64,000 nucleotides of DNA from Variovorax boronicumulans (lineage in GTDB: Bacteria > Pseudomonadota > Gammaproteobacteria > Burkholderiales > Burkholderiaceae_C). The stretch covers positions 1-64,000 of the forward strand of contig NZ_JAUSSG010000012.1 of the NCBI RefSeq assembly GCF_030812215.1, written 5' to 3'. The position numbers and the translations under genes were made by a program. Positions 25,930 through 34,041 of the stretch are shown here, piece after piece. Below the pieces are notes generated by a model, which was not told the DNA's origin, ran no database searches, and saw only the letters and a list, made by a program, of their open reading frames with translations. The first letter of the stretch is position 1, and each line of letters starts with the position of its first letter.

Positions 25930-26445
25930 ATGAACAAGACCTTCAAGTCCATCGCCCTCTGCATCGCGCTCGCAGCCGCTGCGGCCGCTTCGCAAGCCCA
26001 CGAGAACCACGCGCCGAAACCCAAAGGCGCCGCCACGCTCGCGCCCGAGCAAAAGCCCTGGGGCATCGAGGGCAAGGCCAGCAACGTGCGGCGAACCATC
26101 GACATCGCGATGGCCGACGACATGACCTTCACGCCGTCGGTCATCGAAGTGCGCGAGGGCGACACCATCCGCCTGCGCCTGAAGAACAAGGGCAAGGAGC
26201 TGCACGAGCTGGTGCTCGGCACCGAGCTGGAGATCGCGAACCATGCGGCCATGATGAAGAAGTTTCCGGACATGGAACACGACGATCCGTGGATGGTGCA
26301 CGTGCCCCCGGGCAAGACCGGCGAGATGGTCTGGACCTTCAACCGCGCCGGCGACTTCGACTTCGCGTGCCTCGTGAAAGACCACTTCGAGCTCGGCATG
26401 GCCGGCCGCATCCGCGTGCTGGCAGCCGCGGCCAAGAAATCCTGA
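25930..26445 (+). CDS. Cupredoxin-domain periplasmic copper protein
   Basis: A 171-residue protein with a signal peptide cut after SQA near residue 24 (next residues HENHAP). The C-terminal 90 residues have a cupredoxin pattern: LHELVLGTELEIANHA, then the loop FDFACLVKDHFELGMAG with Cys, His and Met ligands of a type 1 copper site. It should shuttle copper or electrons to the multicopper oxidase whose gene lies 31 bases upstream. The ATG at 25930 precedes the signal peptide directly. Confidence 0.83.
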   Translation: MNKTFKSIALCIALAAAAAASQAHENHAPKPKGAATLAPEQKPWGIEGKASNVRRTIDIAMADDMTFTPSVIEVREGDTIRLRLKNKGKELHELVLGTELEIANHAAMMKKFPDMEHDDPWMVHVPPGKTGEMVWTFNRAGDFDFACLVKDHFELGMAGRIRVLAAAAKKS

Positions 26446-26480
26446 ATGAACGAATGAGCGAACGAACCAAGGAGATCACC

Positions 26481-26951
26481 ATGCAACGACGAACCCTCTT
26501 GAAGCGCGCGGCACCGCTGCTGGCGCTCGCCGCCACCACCGCCACCTTGCCGCTTGCCGCTTTCGCCGCGGCACCGATGGTCGAGATCTGGAAAGACCCG
26601 AACTGCGGCTGCTGCCAGGACTGGGTGAAGCACCTCAACAAGAACGGCTTCGCCACGAAGGTGCACGACGAAAGCAACGCGGCCGCGCGCACCCGGCTCG
26701 GCGTGCCCGCCAAGCTGGGCTCGTGCCACACAGGTCTGATCGGCGGCTATGCCCTCGAAGGCCATGTGCCCGCGCGCGAAGTGCAGCGCCTCTTGAAGGA
26801 AAAGCCCAAGGCCGTCGGCCTCGCGGTGCCCGGCATGCCGGTCGGCTCGCCGGGCATGGACGGCCCGGCCTACGGGGATCAGCGCGATCCGTACGACGTG
26901 CTGCTCGTGCTGGCCGATGGCAGCACGCGCGTCTATCAAAGCTATCGCTGA
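26481..26951 (+). CDS. DUF411 metal-binding protein
   Basis: A 156-residue exported protein with a twin-arginine-like signal (QRRTLLKRAAPLLA) and the DUF411 core: EIWKDPNCGCCQDWVKHLNKNGF, whose CGCC cysteines resemble a metal site or redox pair, then LGSCHTGLIGGYALEGHVP with a further Cys and His. DUF411 proteins occur with copper and mercury resistance genes; some are thought to deliver or bind Cu(I). AAGGAG precedes the ATG. It is the fifth gene of the copper cluster. Confidence 0.83.
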   Translation: MQRRTLLKRAAPLLALAATTATLPLAAFAAAPMVEIWKDPNCGCCQDWVKHLNKNGFATKVHDESNAAARTRLGVPAKLGSCHTGLIGGYALEGHVPAREVQRLLKEKPKAVGLAVPGMPVGSPGMDGPAYGDQRDPYDVLLVLADGSTRVYQSYR

Positions 26952-26963
26952 AGGAGCATGACC

Positions 26964-27254
26964 ATGAAGAAAATTCTCACCGCCCTCTGCGCCACCCTTC
27001 TTGCCGCAGCCGCCTTCGCGCAGGCCGTCCTGCCCGCCGTCGAAGGCGAAGTACGCAAGATCGACACCGAGGCGAAGAAGATCACCCTCAGGCACGGCGA
27101 CATACCGAACCTGGAGATGACCGGCATGACGATGGTCTTCCGCGTGAAAGACCCCGAGCTGCTCGGCAAGGTGAAGCCCGGCGACAAGGTGCGCTTCACG
27201 GCGGACAAGGTCGATGGGGCGCTGACGGTGCTGTCGATCGAACCGGAGAGCTGA
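26964..27254 (+). CDS. CusF-type periplasmic copper-binding protein
   Basis: The 96-residue product has a signal peptide cut after AFA near residue 19 and a small beta-barrel core like that of CusF, which hands Cu(I)/Ag(I) to export pumps. The CusF ligand positions are recognisable: the His in TLRHGD and the two methionines in GMTMVFRV. The tryptophan that caps the site in E. coli CusF is replaced by Met (LEMTGMTM). AAGGAG lies seven bases before the ATG at 26964; the earlier in-frame ATG at 26958 is too close to it. It is the last gene of the cluster. Confidence 0.83.
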   Translation: MKKILTALCATLLAAAAFAQAVLPAVEGEVRKIDTEAKKITLRHGDIPNLEMTGMTMVFRVKDPELLGKVKPGDKVRFTADKVDGALTVLSIEPES

Positions 27255-27318
27255 TCGCCAGGCCGATCACGCGGCCTCTGCATAGAATGAAGAATTACCA
27301 ACGCATCGGGAGATCAAA

Positions 27319-27537
27319 TTGGGAAACTCCGATCTGCAATTGGCGCTTTCTTCATTGAGTGTGGCGGAGCGCATCGAACTCGCCGAAGAACTGTGGGACA
27401 GCGTCGCACGCGATGCCGAGTCGCAAGCGCTGACCGAGCGTGAACAGAGCGAAATTGCGATGCGCCGTGCCGAGCATCGTGCCGATCCGCAGGCCGTCGT
27501 GCCCTGGAGCCAGGTCAAGACGTCGCTGAAGCTCTGA
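27319..27537 (+). CDS. Addiction-module antitoxin
   Basis: A 72-residue protein of the ParE-partner antitoxin group (addiction module component, about 75 residues). The core SLSVAERIELAEELWDSVA is typical, and the C-terminal PWSQVK is a common ending in this group. It should wrap around and neutralise the downstream toxin and repress the operon. The start is TTG at 27319, with GGGAG about eight bases upstream. The toxin gene begins two bases after its stop codon. Confidence 0.82.
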   Translation: MGNSDLQLALSSLSVAERIELAEELWDSVARDAESQALTEREQSEIAMRRAEHRADPQAVVPWSQVKTSLKL

Positions 27538-27539
27538 CC

Positions 27540-27830
27540 TTGCTCGACATCGTCTTTCGGAAAAGCGCCGCACTCCAGCTCCAGAAGGCGCAAGACTGGT
27601 ACGAATCGCAGCGTGCAGGTCTCGGTGCAGAGTTCGCTCGCAGCCTGGAGGCGGTGATCAATCGGATCGCGCGACAACCGGAAGGCGCCCCGCTGGTTTG
27701 GGAAGATGTTCGCCGGGCCCACCTCAAGCGCTTTCCCTACGCGGTCTTCTTCATCGTCGAGCCGGATCGCGTGGTGGTGCTTGACTGCATGCACCACCGC
27801 AGGAATCCGGCGAGTTGGCCGCAGCCCTGA
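27540..27830 (+). CDS. ParE/RelE-family toxin
   Basis: A 96-residue toxin of the ParE/RelE fold. Family landmarks are AQDWYESQRAGLGAEFARSLEAVINRIARQP, then VRRAHLKRFPYAVFFIVEPDRVVVLDCMHHRRNP, the last block holding the catalytic/charged surface. It could inhibit gyrase (ParE) or cleave mRNA (RelE); the paired short antitoxin type more often goes with ParE-like toxins. The start is TTG, two bases after the antitoxin stop, as in the upstream gene. Weak starts on both genes may keep dosage low. Confidence 0.82.
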   Translation: MLDIVFRKSAALQLQKAQDWYESQRAGLGAEFARSLEAVINRIARQPEGAPLVWEDVRRAHLKRFPYAVFFIVEPDRVVVLDCMHHRRNPASWPQP

Positions 27831-27848
27831 GCGCGGGCCTCTCCCCTC

Positions 27849-29150
27849 TTAGCTGAACCGCCGCGGATCGAACGGCGCCAGCGGCGTCTCGGGTTCGATG
27901 CCCGCGAGCAGTTGCGCCGCGAGGCGCCCCGTGCGCGCCGAACCGCACAGGCCTACATGGCCATGACCGAACGCGAGCACGATGTCCGTGCTCGCCGCCG
28001 AAGGCCCGATGCAGGGCAACCCGTCGGGCATGCTGGGGCGGCGGCCGAGCCAGTGCTTGACAGCCTTGGCGCCGCCCGTTTCTGCAAGCGCGGGAAACAT
28101 CGATTGCAGATGGCGATGCAGGATCTCCGCGCGGCGCCAGTCGGGCGCTGCATCCAGCCCGCCGATCTCGACCTGGCCGGCAGCGCGCAGGCCGCCGTCC
28201 ATCCAGTGCGCGATGAGCTTGCCGTCGGCCACCATCACCGGCGTGCGTGGACCGATGGCCGCGCCTTCGATCACCACGTGGTAGCCGCGCTCGGTGTCCA
28301 GCGGCACCGGGGAGCCCGCGGCCGCGGCCAGCGGACCGGAATACGCGCCGGCGCAGATGGCGGCGGCATCGCAGGCGATGTCGCCGTCATTCGTGCGCAC
28401 CGCGCGCAAGCGGCCGCCCTCGATGCGAAAGCCCGTGGCACGCCCGTGGATCCGCTCGGCCCCAGCATTCACCGCATGCTGCGCCAGCGCCGCCACGTAG
28501 GTGCCCGGATCGCGGCAGTGGCCGGCCTCGGGCACGAAGATGCCCAGTGTGTAGCGCGCATCGAGGTCGGGTTCGCGGCGGCGCAGTTCGTCGGCCGGCC
28601 ATTCCTCCCACTGCACGCCCACGCGTCCGCGCACGCGCCAGCCCATCGCGTCGTCTTCGAACTCGGCGCGCGAGCGGTAGGCATGCAAAAGCCCGCGCTG
28701 CTCGATGAGCTGCGGCACACCGGCCTCGGCGGCGAGGTGCGCGTGCAGCGCGGGCGCGTCCGCCAGCAGCGTGCGCAACGCATCGGCAGTGCGCTGCACG
28801 CGCGCCTCGGTCCAGCCCGAGGCCAGGTAGCGCAGCAGCCACGGCAGCGCGCGCGGCAGGTAGCGCCAGCGCACCGCGAGCGGTCCGAGCGGATCGGCCA
28901 GCCAGCCCGGCACCTTGCGCCAGGCGCCCGGCAGTGCGGGCGGCACCACCGAATGGGAGGAAAGCCAGCCCGCGTTGCCGTAGCTCGTGGCCTGCGGACC
29001 GCCGGGTGCCTCGGGTTCGAGGAGGGTCACGCGCAGCCCCGCGCGCAACGCCTCGATGGCCGTGGCGCAGCCCACCGCACCCGCGCCGACGACCACCACG
29101 TGGCGCCGCGCACCGCCCTCGGAGGAGAAACCACTTCTTGCAACTGTCAT
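27849..29150 (-). CDS. FAD-dependent oxidoreductase, D-amino acid dehydrogenase-like
   Basis: A 433-residue flavoprotein of the DAO fold. The FAD-binding GAGAVGCATAIEALRAG lies near residues 22-38 and is followed by TSYGNAGWLSSHS, typical of DadA-like enzymes, which oxidise D-amino acids to keto acids and feed electrons to the respiratory chain. The closing region GHGHVGLCGSARTGRLAAQLL is also DadA-like. An extra in-frame ATG at 29159 gives three more residues. It diverges from the P1 peptidase with 48 bases between the start codons, so both may share control. Confidence 0.8.
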   Translation of the reverse strand: MTVARSGFSSEGGARRHVVVVGAGAVGCATAIEALRAGLRVTLLEPEAPGGPQATSYGNAGWLSSHSVVPPALPGAWRKVPGWLADPLGPLAVRWRYLPRALPWLLRYLASGWTEARVQRTADALRTLLADAPALHAHLAAEAGVPQLIEQRGLLHAYRSRAEFEDDAMGWRVRGRVGVQWEEWPADELRRREPDLDARYTLGIFVPEAGHCRDPGTYVAALAQHAVNAGAERIHGRATGFRIEGGRLRAVRTNDGDIACDAAAICAGAYSGPLAAAAGSPVPLDTERGYHVVIEGAAIGPRTPVMVADGKLIAHWMDGGLRAAGQVEIGGLDAAPDWRRAEILHRHLQSMFPALAETGGAKAVKHWLGRRPSMPDGLPCIGPSAASTDIVLAFGHGHVGLCGSARTGRLAAQLLAGIEPETPLAPFDPRRFS

Positions 29151-29184
29151 GGCGCCCATCGTAGAGGCTGGAGAGGTGCGGACC

Positions 29185-29190
29185 CATAAT
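29185..29190 (+). promoter_or_regulatory. Possible -10 element before the P1 peptidase
   Basis: CATAAT lies eight bases before the ATG at 29199 and no Shine-Dalgarno sequence precedes that ATG. The message would be leaderless or nearly so. Confidence 0.35.
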
Positions 29191-29198
29191 CGGCCGCC

Positions 29199-30233
29199 AT
29201 GCCAGCCCCGTCTTCTCCCTCTTCCTCCTCCCATCCCGCCGGTGCCATCACCGACGTCGCCGACATCGAAGTCGGCCATTTTTCCGACACCCGCCGCCCC
29301 ACCGGCTGCACCGTCGTCATGGCGCGCGACGGCGCCGTGGCCGGTGTCGATGTGCGCGGCGCCGCACCCGGCACGCGCGAGACCGACCTGCTCTCGCCCG
29401 GCAACCTGGTGCAGCAGGTGCACGCGGTCATGCTCGCGGGCGGCAGCGCCTGGGGCCTGGCGGCCGCCGAGGGCGCGATGCGCTGGCTCGAGGAACGCGA
29501 CATCGGGATGGACGTGCGCTTCGGCACCCTGCCCATCGTGCCCGCGGCCGTGCTGTTCGACCTGCCGATGGGCGATGCGCGCATCCGCCCCGATGCGGCC
29601 GCCGGCTATGCGGCCTGCGATGCGGCCTCGAACGCGGCGCCCGCCGAAGGCAACGTGGGCGCCGGGAGCGGCGCGCTGGTGGGCAAGCTCTTCGGCGTGC
29701 ACCGCGCGATGAAGGGCGGCATCGGCACCGCGTCGGTCACCGTCGGCGGCGTCACGGTGGGGGCGCTGATCGCGGTCAACTCGCTGGGTGACGTGATCGA
29801 CCACAACACCGCCCAACCCGTCGCCGGCGCGCGCACCGAAGACGGCACCGCATTGCTCGACACCCGCCGCGCTTTGCTGCGCGGCGACCTGCCCAAGCCC
29901 CTGCTCGCGGGCACCAACACGACCCTGGGCGTGGTCGCGACAGACGCAGTGCTGACCAAGGTGCAGGCCAACCGGCTTGCCAACGTGGCGCACGACGGGC
30001 TCGCGCGCGCCATCAACCCGGTGCACACGATGAGCGACGGCGACACGCTGTTCGCGCTGGCCACCGGCCGCGTGCCGCTCGAAGGCAACGCCCCCGGCAT
30101 GACGGTGCTCGGCACCATGGCCGCGGAGGCCGTGGCCATTGCCACGCTGCGCGCCGTGCGTGCGGCACGATCGGTGACGGTGGGCGACCTGCACATTCCC
30201 TCGGCCAGCGACCTCGCCGCGCCCCGCGCCTGA
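29199..30233 (+). CDS. P1-family (DmpA-type) aminopeptidase
   Basis: A 344-residue N-terminal-nucleophile hydrolase of the DmpA/S58 group, which activates itself by internal cleavage and then removes N-terminal residues from small peptides, including D-residues and beta-residues in some members. Landmarks are GCTVVMARDGAVAGVDVRG, GGSAWGLAAAEGAM and GAGSGALVGKL. The likely cleavage site is Asn240-Thr241 in GTNTTLGVVATDA, aligned with the Gly-Ser site of DmpA; this makes the nucleophile a threonine. It has no signal peptide. The neighbouring DadA-like gene hints at D-amino acid use. Confidence 0.83.
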   Translation: MPAPSSPSSSSHPAGAITDVADIEVGHFSDTRRPTGCTVVMARDGAVAGVDVRGAAPGTRETDLLSPGNLVQQVHAVMLAGGSAWGLAAAEGAMRWLEERDIGMDVRFGTLPIVPAAVLFDLPMGDARIRPDAAAGYAACDAASNAAPAEGNVGAGSGALVGKLFGVHRAMKGGIGTASVTVGGVTVGALIAVNSLGDVIDHNTAQPVAGARTEDGTALLDTRRALLRGDLPKPLLAGTNTTLGVVATDAVLTKVQANRLANVAHDGLARAINPVHTMSDGDTLFALATGRVPLEGNAPGMTVLGTMAAEAVAIATLRAVRAARSVTVGDLHIPSASDLAAPRA

Positions 30234-30260
30234 CGCACACACAACAAGGAAAGGACCACC

Positions 30261-31658
30261 ATGGCGTTCCCCAGAACCCTGAAGCTGATCCTGCTGTCGA
30301 TCCGCGACTTGATCGCCTCGGCCGGGCCCATCATCTTTCTCGTGATCGGCCTGCTGATCGCCGCCTACTGGTACCTGCAGCCGCAGCCGCCCAAGCACGT
30401 GACGCTGGCCACCGGGCCCACCGGCAGCGCCTATGCGGAGTTCGGCAAGCGCTATGCGGCGGCGCTCAAGGCCAGCGGCATCACGGTCGAACTGAAGCCC
30501 ACCTCGGGCTCCTGGGAAAACCTGGAGCTGCTGCGCAAGGGCGGCGCCGACGTGGGCTTCGTGCGCGGCGGCAGCGCCGATCCGGTGGCCGACGAAGAGG
30601 CGGGGCTCAGTTCGCTCGGCAGCCTGTTCTTCGAGCCGATCTGGCTCTTCTACCGCGCCGACAGTGCGCTGAAGGTCGACAAGAAGACCGGCACGCTGAC
30701 CTCGCTCACGCAGCTGCGCGGCCTGCGCGTGAACGTCGACATGCCCGGCAGCGGGCTGCCCGAGATCATGGAGCGGCTCTTCAAGGCCAACCGGCTCGGG
30801 CCCGACGACGTGCTGCTGTCGAACCTCGAACAGGCCGCGGCCGCCGAGGCGCTGCAGGCCGGGCTGCTCGATGCGATCGTGTTGTCTTCGGCGCCGCAAT
30901 CGCCGCAGGTGCAGCGGCTCTTGCGCGCGGGCGACATCAAGCTGATGGATTTCGGCCAGGCCGATGCGTACTCGCGGCGCTTTCCGTTCCTCTCGGCGGT
31001 GACGCTGCCGCGCGGCGTGGTCGATTTGTCGAAGGACCTGCCGCCGTCGGACGTGTCGCTGCTCGCGGCCACCACCTCGCTCTTGTCGCGCGAGGAAACC
31101 CACCCTGCCCTGCGCCAGTTGTTCGCGCAATCGGCGCAGACGGTGCACAGCGGCGCGGGCTGGTTCAACCGGGCGCGCGATTTTCCGAACACGCGCACCA
31201 GCGAACTGCCGGTCAGCCCCGAGGGCGACCGCGCGATCAACGGCACACCGCCGTTCTGGCAGCGCTACCTGCCCTTCTGGGCCAGCAACCTCGTCGAGCG
31301 CATGTGGCTGGTGCTGGGGGGCCTGCTGGTGCTGATGCTGCCGCTGAGCCGCGTGATCCCGCCGCTCTACCAGTTCCGCGTACGGCGGCGCGTGTTTCGC
31401 TGGTATGCGCGGCTGCGCGACATCGAGGGCAAGGTCGATGCCAAGACGGGCGATCGCGACACGCTGCTGAAAGAGCTCGACGAGCTCGATCGCGTGGTCA
31501 ACAAGGTGGCGGTGCCGCTGTCGTATGCGGACGAGCTCTATGCGCTGCGCAACAACATCTACGCGGTGAGAAAGCGTGTGCTGGCCGGAACGGCGAAGGG
31601 CGACACGGCCTCGACACAAGCGCCTGCCGTGACGCCAAAGCCTGCGGAATCCGCTTGA
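30261..31658 (+). CDS. TAXI-family solute-binding protein with two membrane anchors
   Basis: The 465-residue product has one transmembrane helix near residues 22-42, a periplasmic-type TAXI domain (TLATGPTGSAYAEFGKRYAAAL, then GGADVGFVRGG), a second helix near residues 345-365 (ERMWLVLGGLLVLMLPLS) and a C-terminal cytoplasmic domain of about 90 residues with a coiled-coil-like segment (TLLKELDELDRVVNKV). Ordinary TAXI proteins are soluble and serve TRAP transporters. No TRAP permease is here, so it may sense its ligand instead. The start has AAGGAAAGG upstream. Confidence 0.8.
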   Translation: MAFPRTLKLILLSIRDLIASAGPIIFLVIGLLIAAYWYLQPQPPKHVTLATGPTGSAYAEFGKRYAAALKASGITVELKPTSGSWENLELLRKGGADVGFVRGGSADPVADEEAGLSSLGSLFFEPIWLFYRADSALKVDKKTGTLTSLTQLRGLRVNVDMPGSGLPEIMERLFKANRLGPDDVLLSNLEQAAAAEALQAGLLDAIVLSSAPQSPQVQRLLRAGDIKLMDFGQADAYSRRFPFLSAVTLPRGVVDLSKDLPPSDVSLLAATTSLLSREETHPALRQLFAQSAQTVHSGAGWFNRARDFPNTRTSELPVSPEGDRAINGTPPFWQRYLPFWASNLVERMWLVLGGLLVLMLPLSRVIPPLYQFRVRRRVFRWYARLRDIEGKVDAKTGDRDTLLKELDELDRVVNKVAVPLSYADELYALRNNIYAVRKRVLAGTAKGDTASTQAPAVTPKPAESA

Positions 31659-31662
31659 CGCC

Positions 31663-33423
31663 TTGGTCCTGCAAACGCTGATCGATTTCGCCGAGCCGCG
31701 CGGCGACGGAACGGCGCGGCTGCGCGTGGCTTTCGGCGCGCCTTCCCGCGTGCTCGTTGCGCACACTGCCGAAGAAGTGAAACCGGTGCTGGAGGCCGTC
31801 GAGGCGCTGTCGCGCGAGGGCCGCTGGTGCGTGGGCCATCTGCGCTACGAGGCAGCGGAGGCTTTCGATCCAGCCTTCGCAGTGCACGCGGGCGAAGGGC
31901 CGCTGGCGTGGTTCGGCGTGCACGATGCCGCCGTGCCGTGGCCCGAGACCATGGCCGCCGCCGTGCCCTCCGTCGCTTGGCAAGCCGGCCTGTCGCGCGC
32001 CGGCTTCGACCGGAACATGCAGGCCATCCATCGCGCGATCGCGAATGGCGAGCTGTACCAGCTCAACTACACCGCGCCGCTTCGCGCCGAATTCCAGGGC
32101 AATGCACGCGACTGGTTCATGGCTTTGCGAAACGCGCAGCCCAACGGCTACGCCGCCTTCATCGACACCGGCGACGAGCAGGTGCTGTCGGTGTCGCCCG
32201 AGCTGTTCTTCGACCGGCAGGGCGACCGGATCCTTGCCCGGCCCATGAAGGGCACCGCCCCGCGCGGTGCGACCGCCGTGGAAGACGAGGCGATGGCGCT
32301 ACGGCTGCGCACCGTGCCCAAGGAGCGCGCCGAGAACGTGATGATCGTGGACCTGATCCGCAACGATCTCTCGCGCGTCGCGCAGCCGTTTTCGGTGCGT
32401 GTGCCGCGGCTCTTTCACACCGAGGCGCTGCCCACTGTCTGGCAGATGACCTCCGACGTCGAAGCGAAGCTGCGCGACGGCGTTTCGCTGGTCGATGTGT
32501 TCTCCGCGTTGTTCCCTTGCGGCTCGATCACGGGCGCGCCCAAGGTCAGTGCGATGCGGATGATTCGCGACCTGGAGCCCGAAGCGCGCGGCGTGTACTG
32601 CGGTGCTGTCGGCGTGGTGCGGCCCGGCGGGCATGCGACCTTCAACGTGCCGATCCGCACCGTGACGCTGCGCGGCACCGAGGCGCGATGCGGCATCGGC
32701 AGCGGCATCACGGCCGATGCAGAAGCCGATGCGGAGTGGGACGAGTGGCGACACAAGCGGGCCTTCCTGGGACAAGGCCGTGCGGATGTATCGTCTTCGG
32801 ACATGAGTTCCTTCGAATTGCTCGAAACCCTGGCGCTGGCCGATGGCTCGCTGCGCGATGCGCCCGCGCACCTGGCACGCATGCAGAACGCGGCTTCGCA
32901 CTTCGGCTATCCATGGAACGAGGCAGTCGTGGCGGCATGCCTTCATCGCCTGACCCAGGTGCATCCGACAGGTACGTGGCGCGTTCGCCTTCTGCTCGAT
33001 GCGCATGGGCAACCGCGCGCGGAAGCCTTCGCCATGGAAGCGCCGCCATCACGCGTGCAACTGCAATTGGCCTCCCGCGCCTTCGACGAGGCCGAGAGCG
33101 ACTTCTCCCGTTTCAAGACCACGCGCCGCGCGCACTACGAGGCCTTTGCGCCCACCGCGCCCGGCGTGTTCGACACGCTGCTGTGGAACCGCCGCGGCGA
33201 AATCACCGAATGCACGCGCGGCAACATCGCACTGCAGCTCGAGGATGGTCGCTGGGTCACGCCGCCGCTGCGCTGCGGCCTGCTGGGCGGCATCGGCCGC
33301 TCACGCCGGCTGAGCGAGGGGCAACTGACCGAGGCCGTGGTGCGGGTGGACGAGTTGCCGCGCGTGCGTGCGCTGGCCTTCGTCAACAGCCTGCGCGGCT
33401 GGCTGGATGCAGACCTGAGGTGA
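31663..33423 (+). CDS. pabB: Aminodeoxychorismate synthase component I fused to lyase (PabB-PabC)
   Basis: The 586-residue protein carries two activities of p-aminobenzoate synthesis for folate. Residues 1-360 form the chorismate-using PabB part, with LSVSPELFF, GTAPRGAT and the GSITGAPK motif; residues about 385-586 form a PabC-like aminodeoxychorismate lyase of the PLP fold IV class, ending LTEAVVRVDELPRVRALAFVNSLRGW. Start is TTG at 31663, five bases after the TAXI gene stop. The fusion is common in Proteobacteria. The glutaminase PabA is not in the window. Confidence 0.88.
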   Translation: MVLQTLIDFAEPRGDGTARLRVAFGAPSRVLVAHTAEEVKPVLEAVEALSREGRWCVGHLRYEAAEAFDPAFAVHAGEGPLAWFGVHDAAVPWPETMAAAVPSVAWQAGLSRAGFDRNMQAIHRAIANGELYQLNYTAPLRAEFQGNARDWFMALRNAQPNGYAAFIDTGDEQVLSVSPELFFDRQGDRILARPMKGTAPRGATAVEDEAMALRLRTVPKERAENVMIVDLIRNDLSRVAQPFSVRVPRLFHTEALPTVWQMTSDVEAKLRDGVSLVDVFSALFPCGSITGAPKVSAMRMIRDLEPEARGVYCGAVGVVRPGGHATFNVPIRTVTLRGTEARCGIGSGITADAEADAEWDEWRHKRAFLGQGRADVSSSDMSSFELLETLALADGSLRDAPAHLARMQNAASHFGYPWNEAVVAACLHRLTQVHPTGTWRVRLLLDAHGQPRAEAFAMEAPPSRVQLQLASRAFDEAESDFSRFKTTRRAHYEAFAPTAPGVFDTLLWNRRGEITECTRGNIALQLEDGRWVTPPLRCGLLGGIGRSRRLSEGQLTEAVVRVDELPRVRALAFVNSLRGWLDADLR

Positions 33424-33444
33424 AGCGGCGGGCGAGGCCCCGCC

Positions 33445-33834
33445 CTACCAGCAGCTGCCGCTCCAGTCGAACACCTTGACGTACTGGTCCTTCTTGTCGA
33501 CCCAGAAGGCCTGCAGGCAGCTCCGGCTGACCTGCCGATCACGGTACTGAGTCGACTGTTCGGGGCCACCGGGTGTCCATCGTGTGGTTGAACCGACCGG
33601 ATCCCTGACGGTCGCGGTGTACTGCCCGCCCTCGTACATCATCATGGTGAAGTTCGGGTCCTGGGCACTGTCCTTGATGCTGGTGGGCTTGCCGTATTCC
33701 TTGAGCACCTCCGTGAATGGCTTGCCCACGAAGCTGTTGCCCTTGATGCCGGTAGCTGTGAGGTATTTCGCCGGGCTGCAGGCAGACAACATGACCAGCG
33801 CGCCGATCGCGGCCCAAAGACGCTGTACCTTCAT
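33445..33834 (-). CDS. Hypothetical lipoprotein
   Basis: A 129-residue exported protein with lipobox MLSAC at residues 15-19, so it is probably lipid-anchored in a membrane. The mature part contains YLTATGIKGNSFVGKPFTEVLKEYGKP and MMMYEGGQYTATVRD, the pattern of a small SmpA/OmlA-like or DUF-type domain, but I cannot name the family. GGGAGGATC lies at a suitable distance before the ATG. It converges on pabB and has its own promoter region of about 200 bases shared with the divergent MerR gene. Confidence 0.6.
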   Translation of the reverse strand: MKVQRLWAAIGALVMLSACSPAKYLTATGIKGNSFVGKPFTEVLKEYGKPTSIKDSAQDPNFTMMMYEGGQYTATVRDPVGSTTRWTPGGPEQSTQYRDRQVSRSCLQAFWVDKKDQYVKVFDWSGSCW

Positions 33835-34003
33835 CGGTTGATCCTCCCTCTATGTTGACGATCAGAACATTCTCGCAAACCGAGTACCGCTTGAACTTGC
33901 GTGCACGCCGGCAAGCAGAATCGCTGCCATGGAACACGCAGCAGCCTGCGCGGCAGGCTGGATGCGGATCTTTTCGGTTCTGAAAAATCGTTCAACAAAG
34001 CGC

Positions 34004-34034
34004 TTGACTTAGAGCGCGCTCTAATTTCGAGAAT
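34004..34034 (+). promoter_or_regulatory. MerR-type promoter with palindromic operator
   Basis: TTGACT at 34004-34009 and GAGAAT at 34029-34034 are separated by 19 bases, the long spacing typical of MerR-regulated promoters. The spacer holds a perfect 16-base palindrome, TTAGAGCGCGCTCTAA (34009-34024). The first transcribed base would fall at or next to the ATG at 34042. Confidence 0.7.
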
Positions 34035-34041
34035 CAACGCC

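Noticed and set aside
29151..31766. Upstream extension of the DadA-like frame through the P1 peptidase and TAXI genes
   Set aside because: Homology begins at the ATG 29150; upstream residues are compositionally antisense-like.
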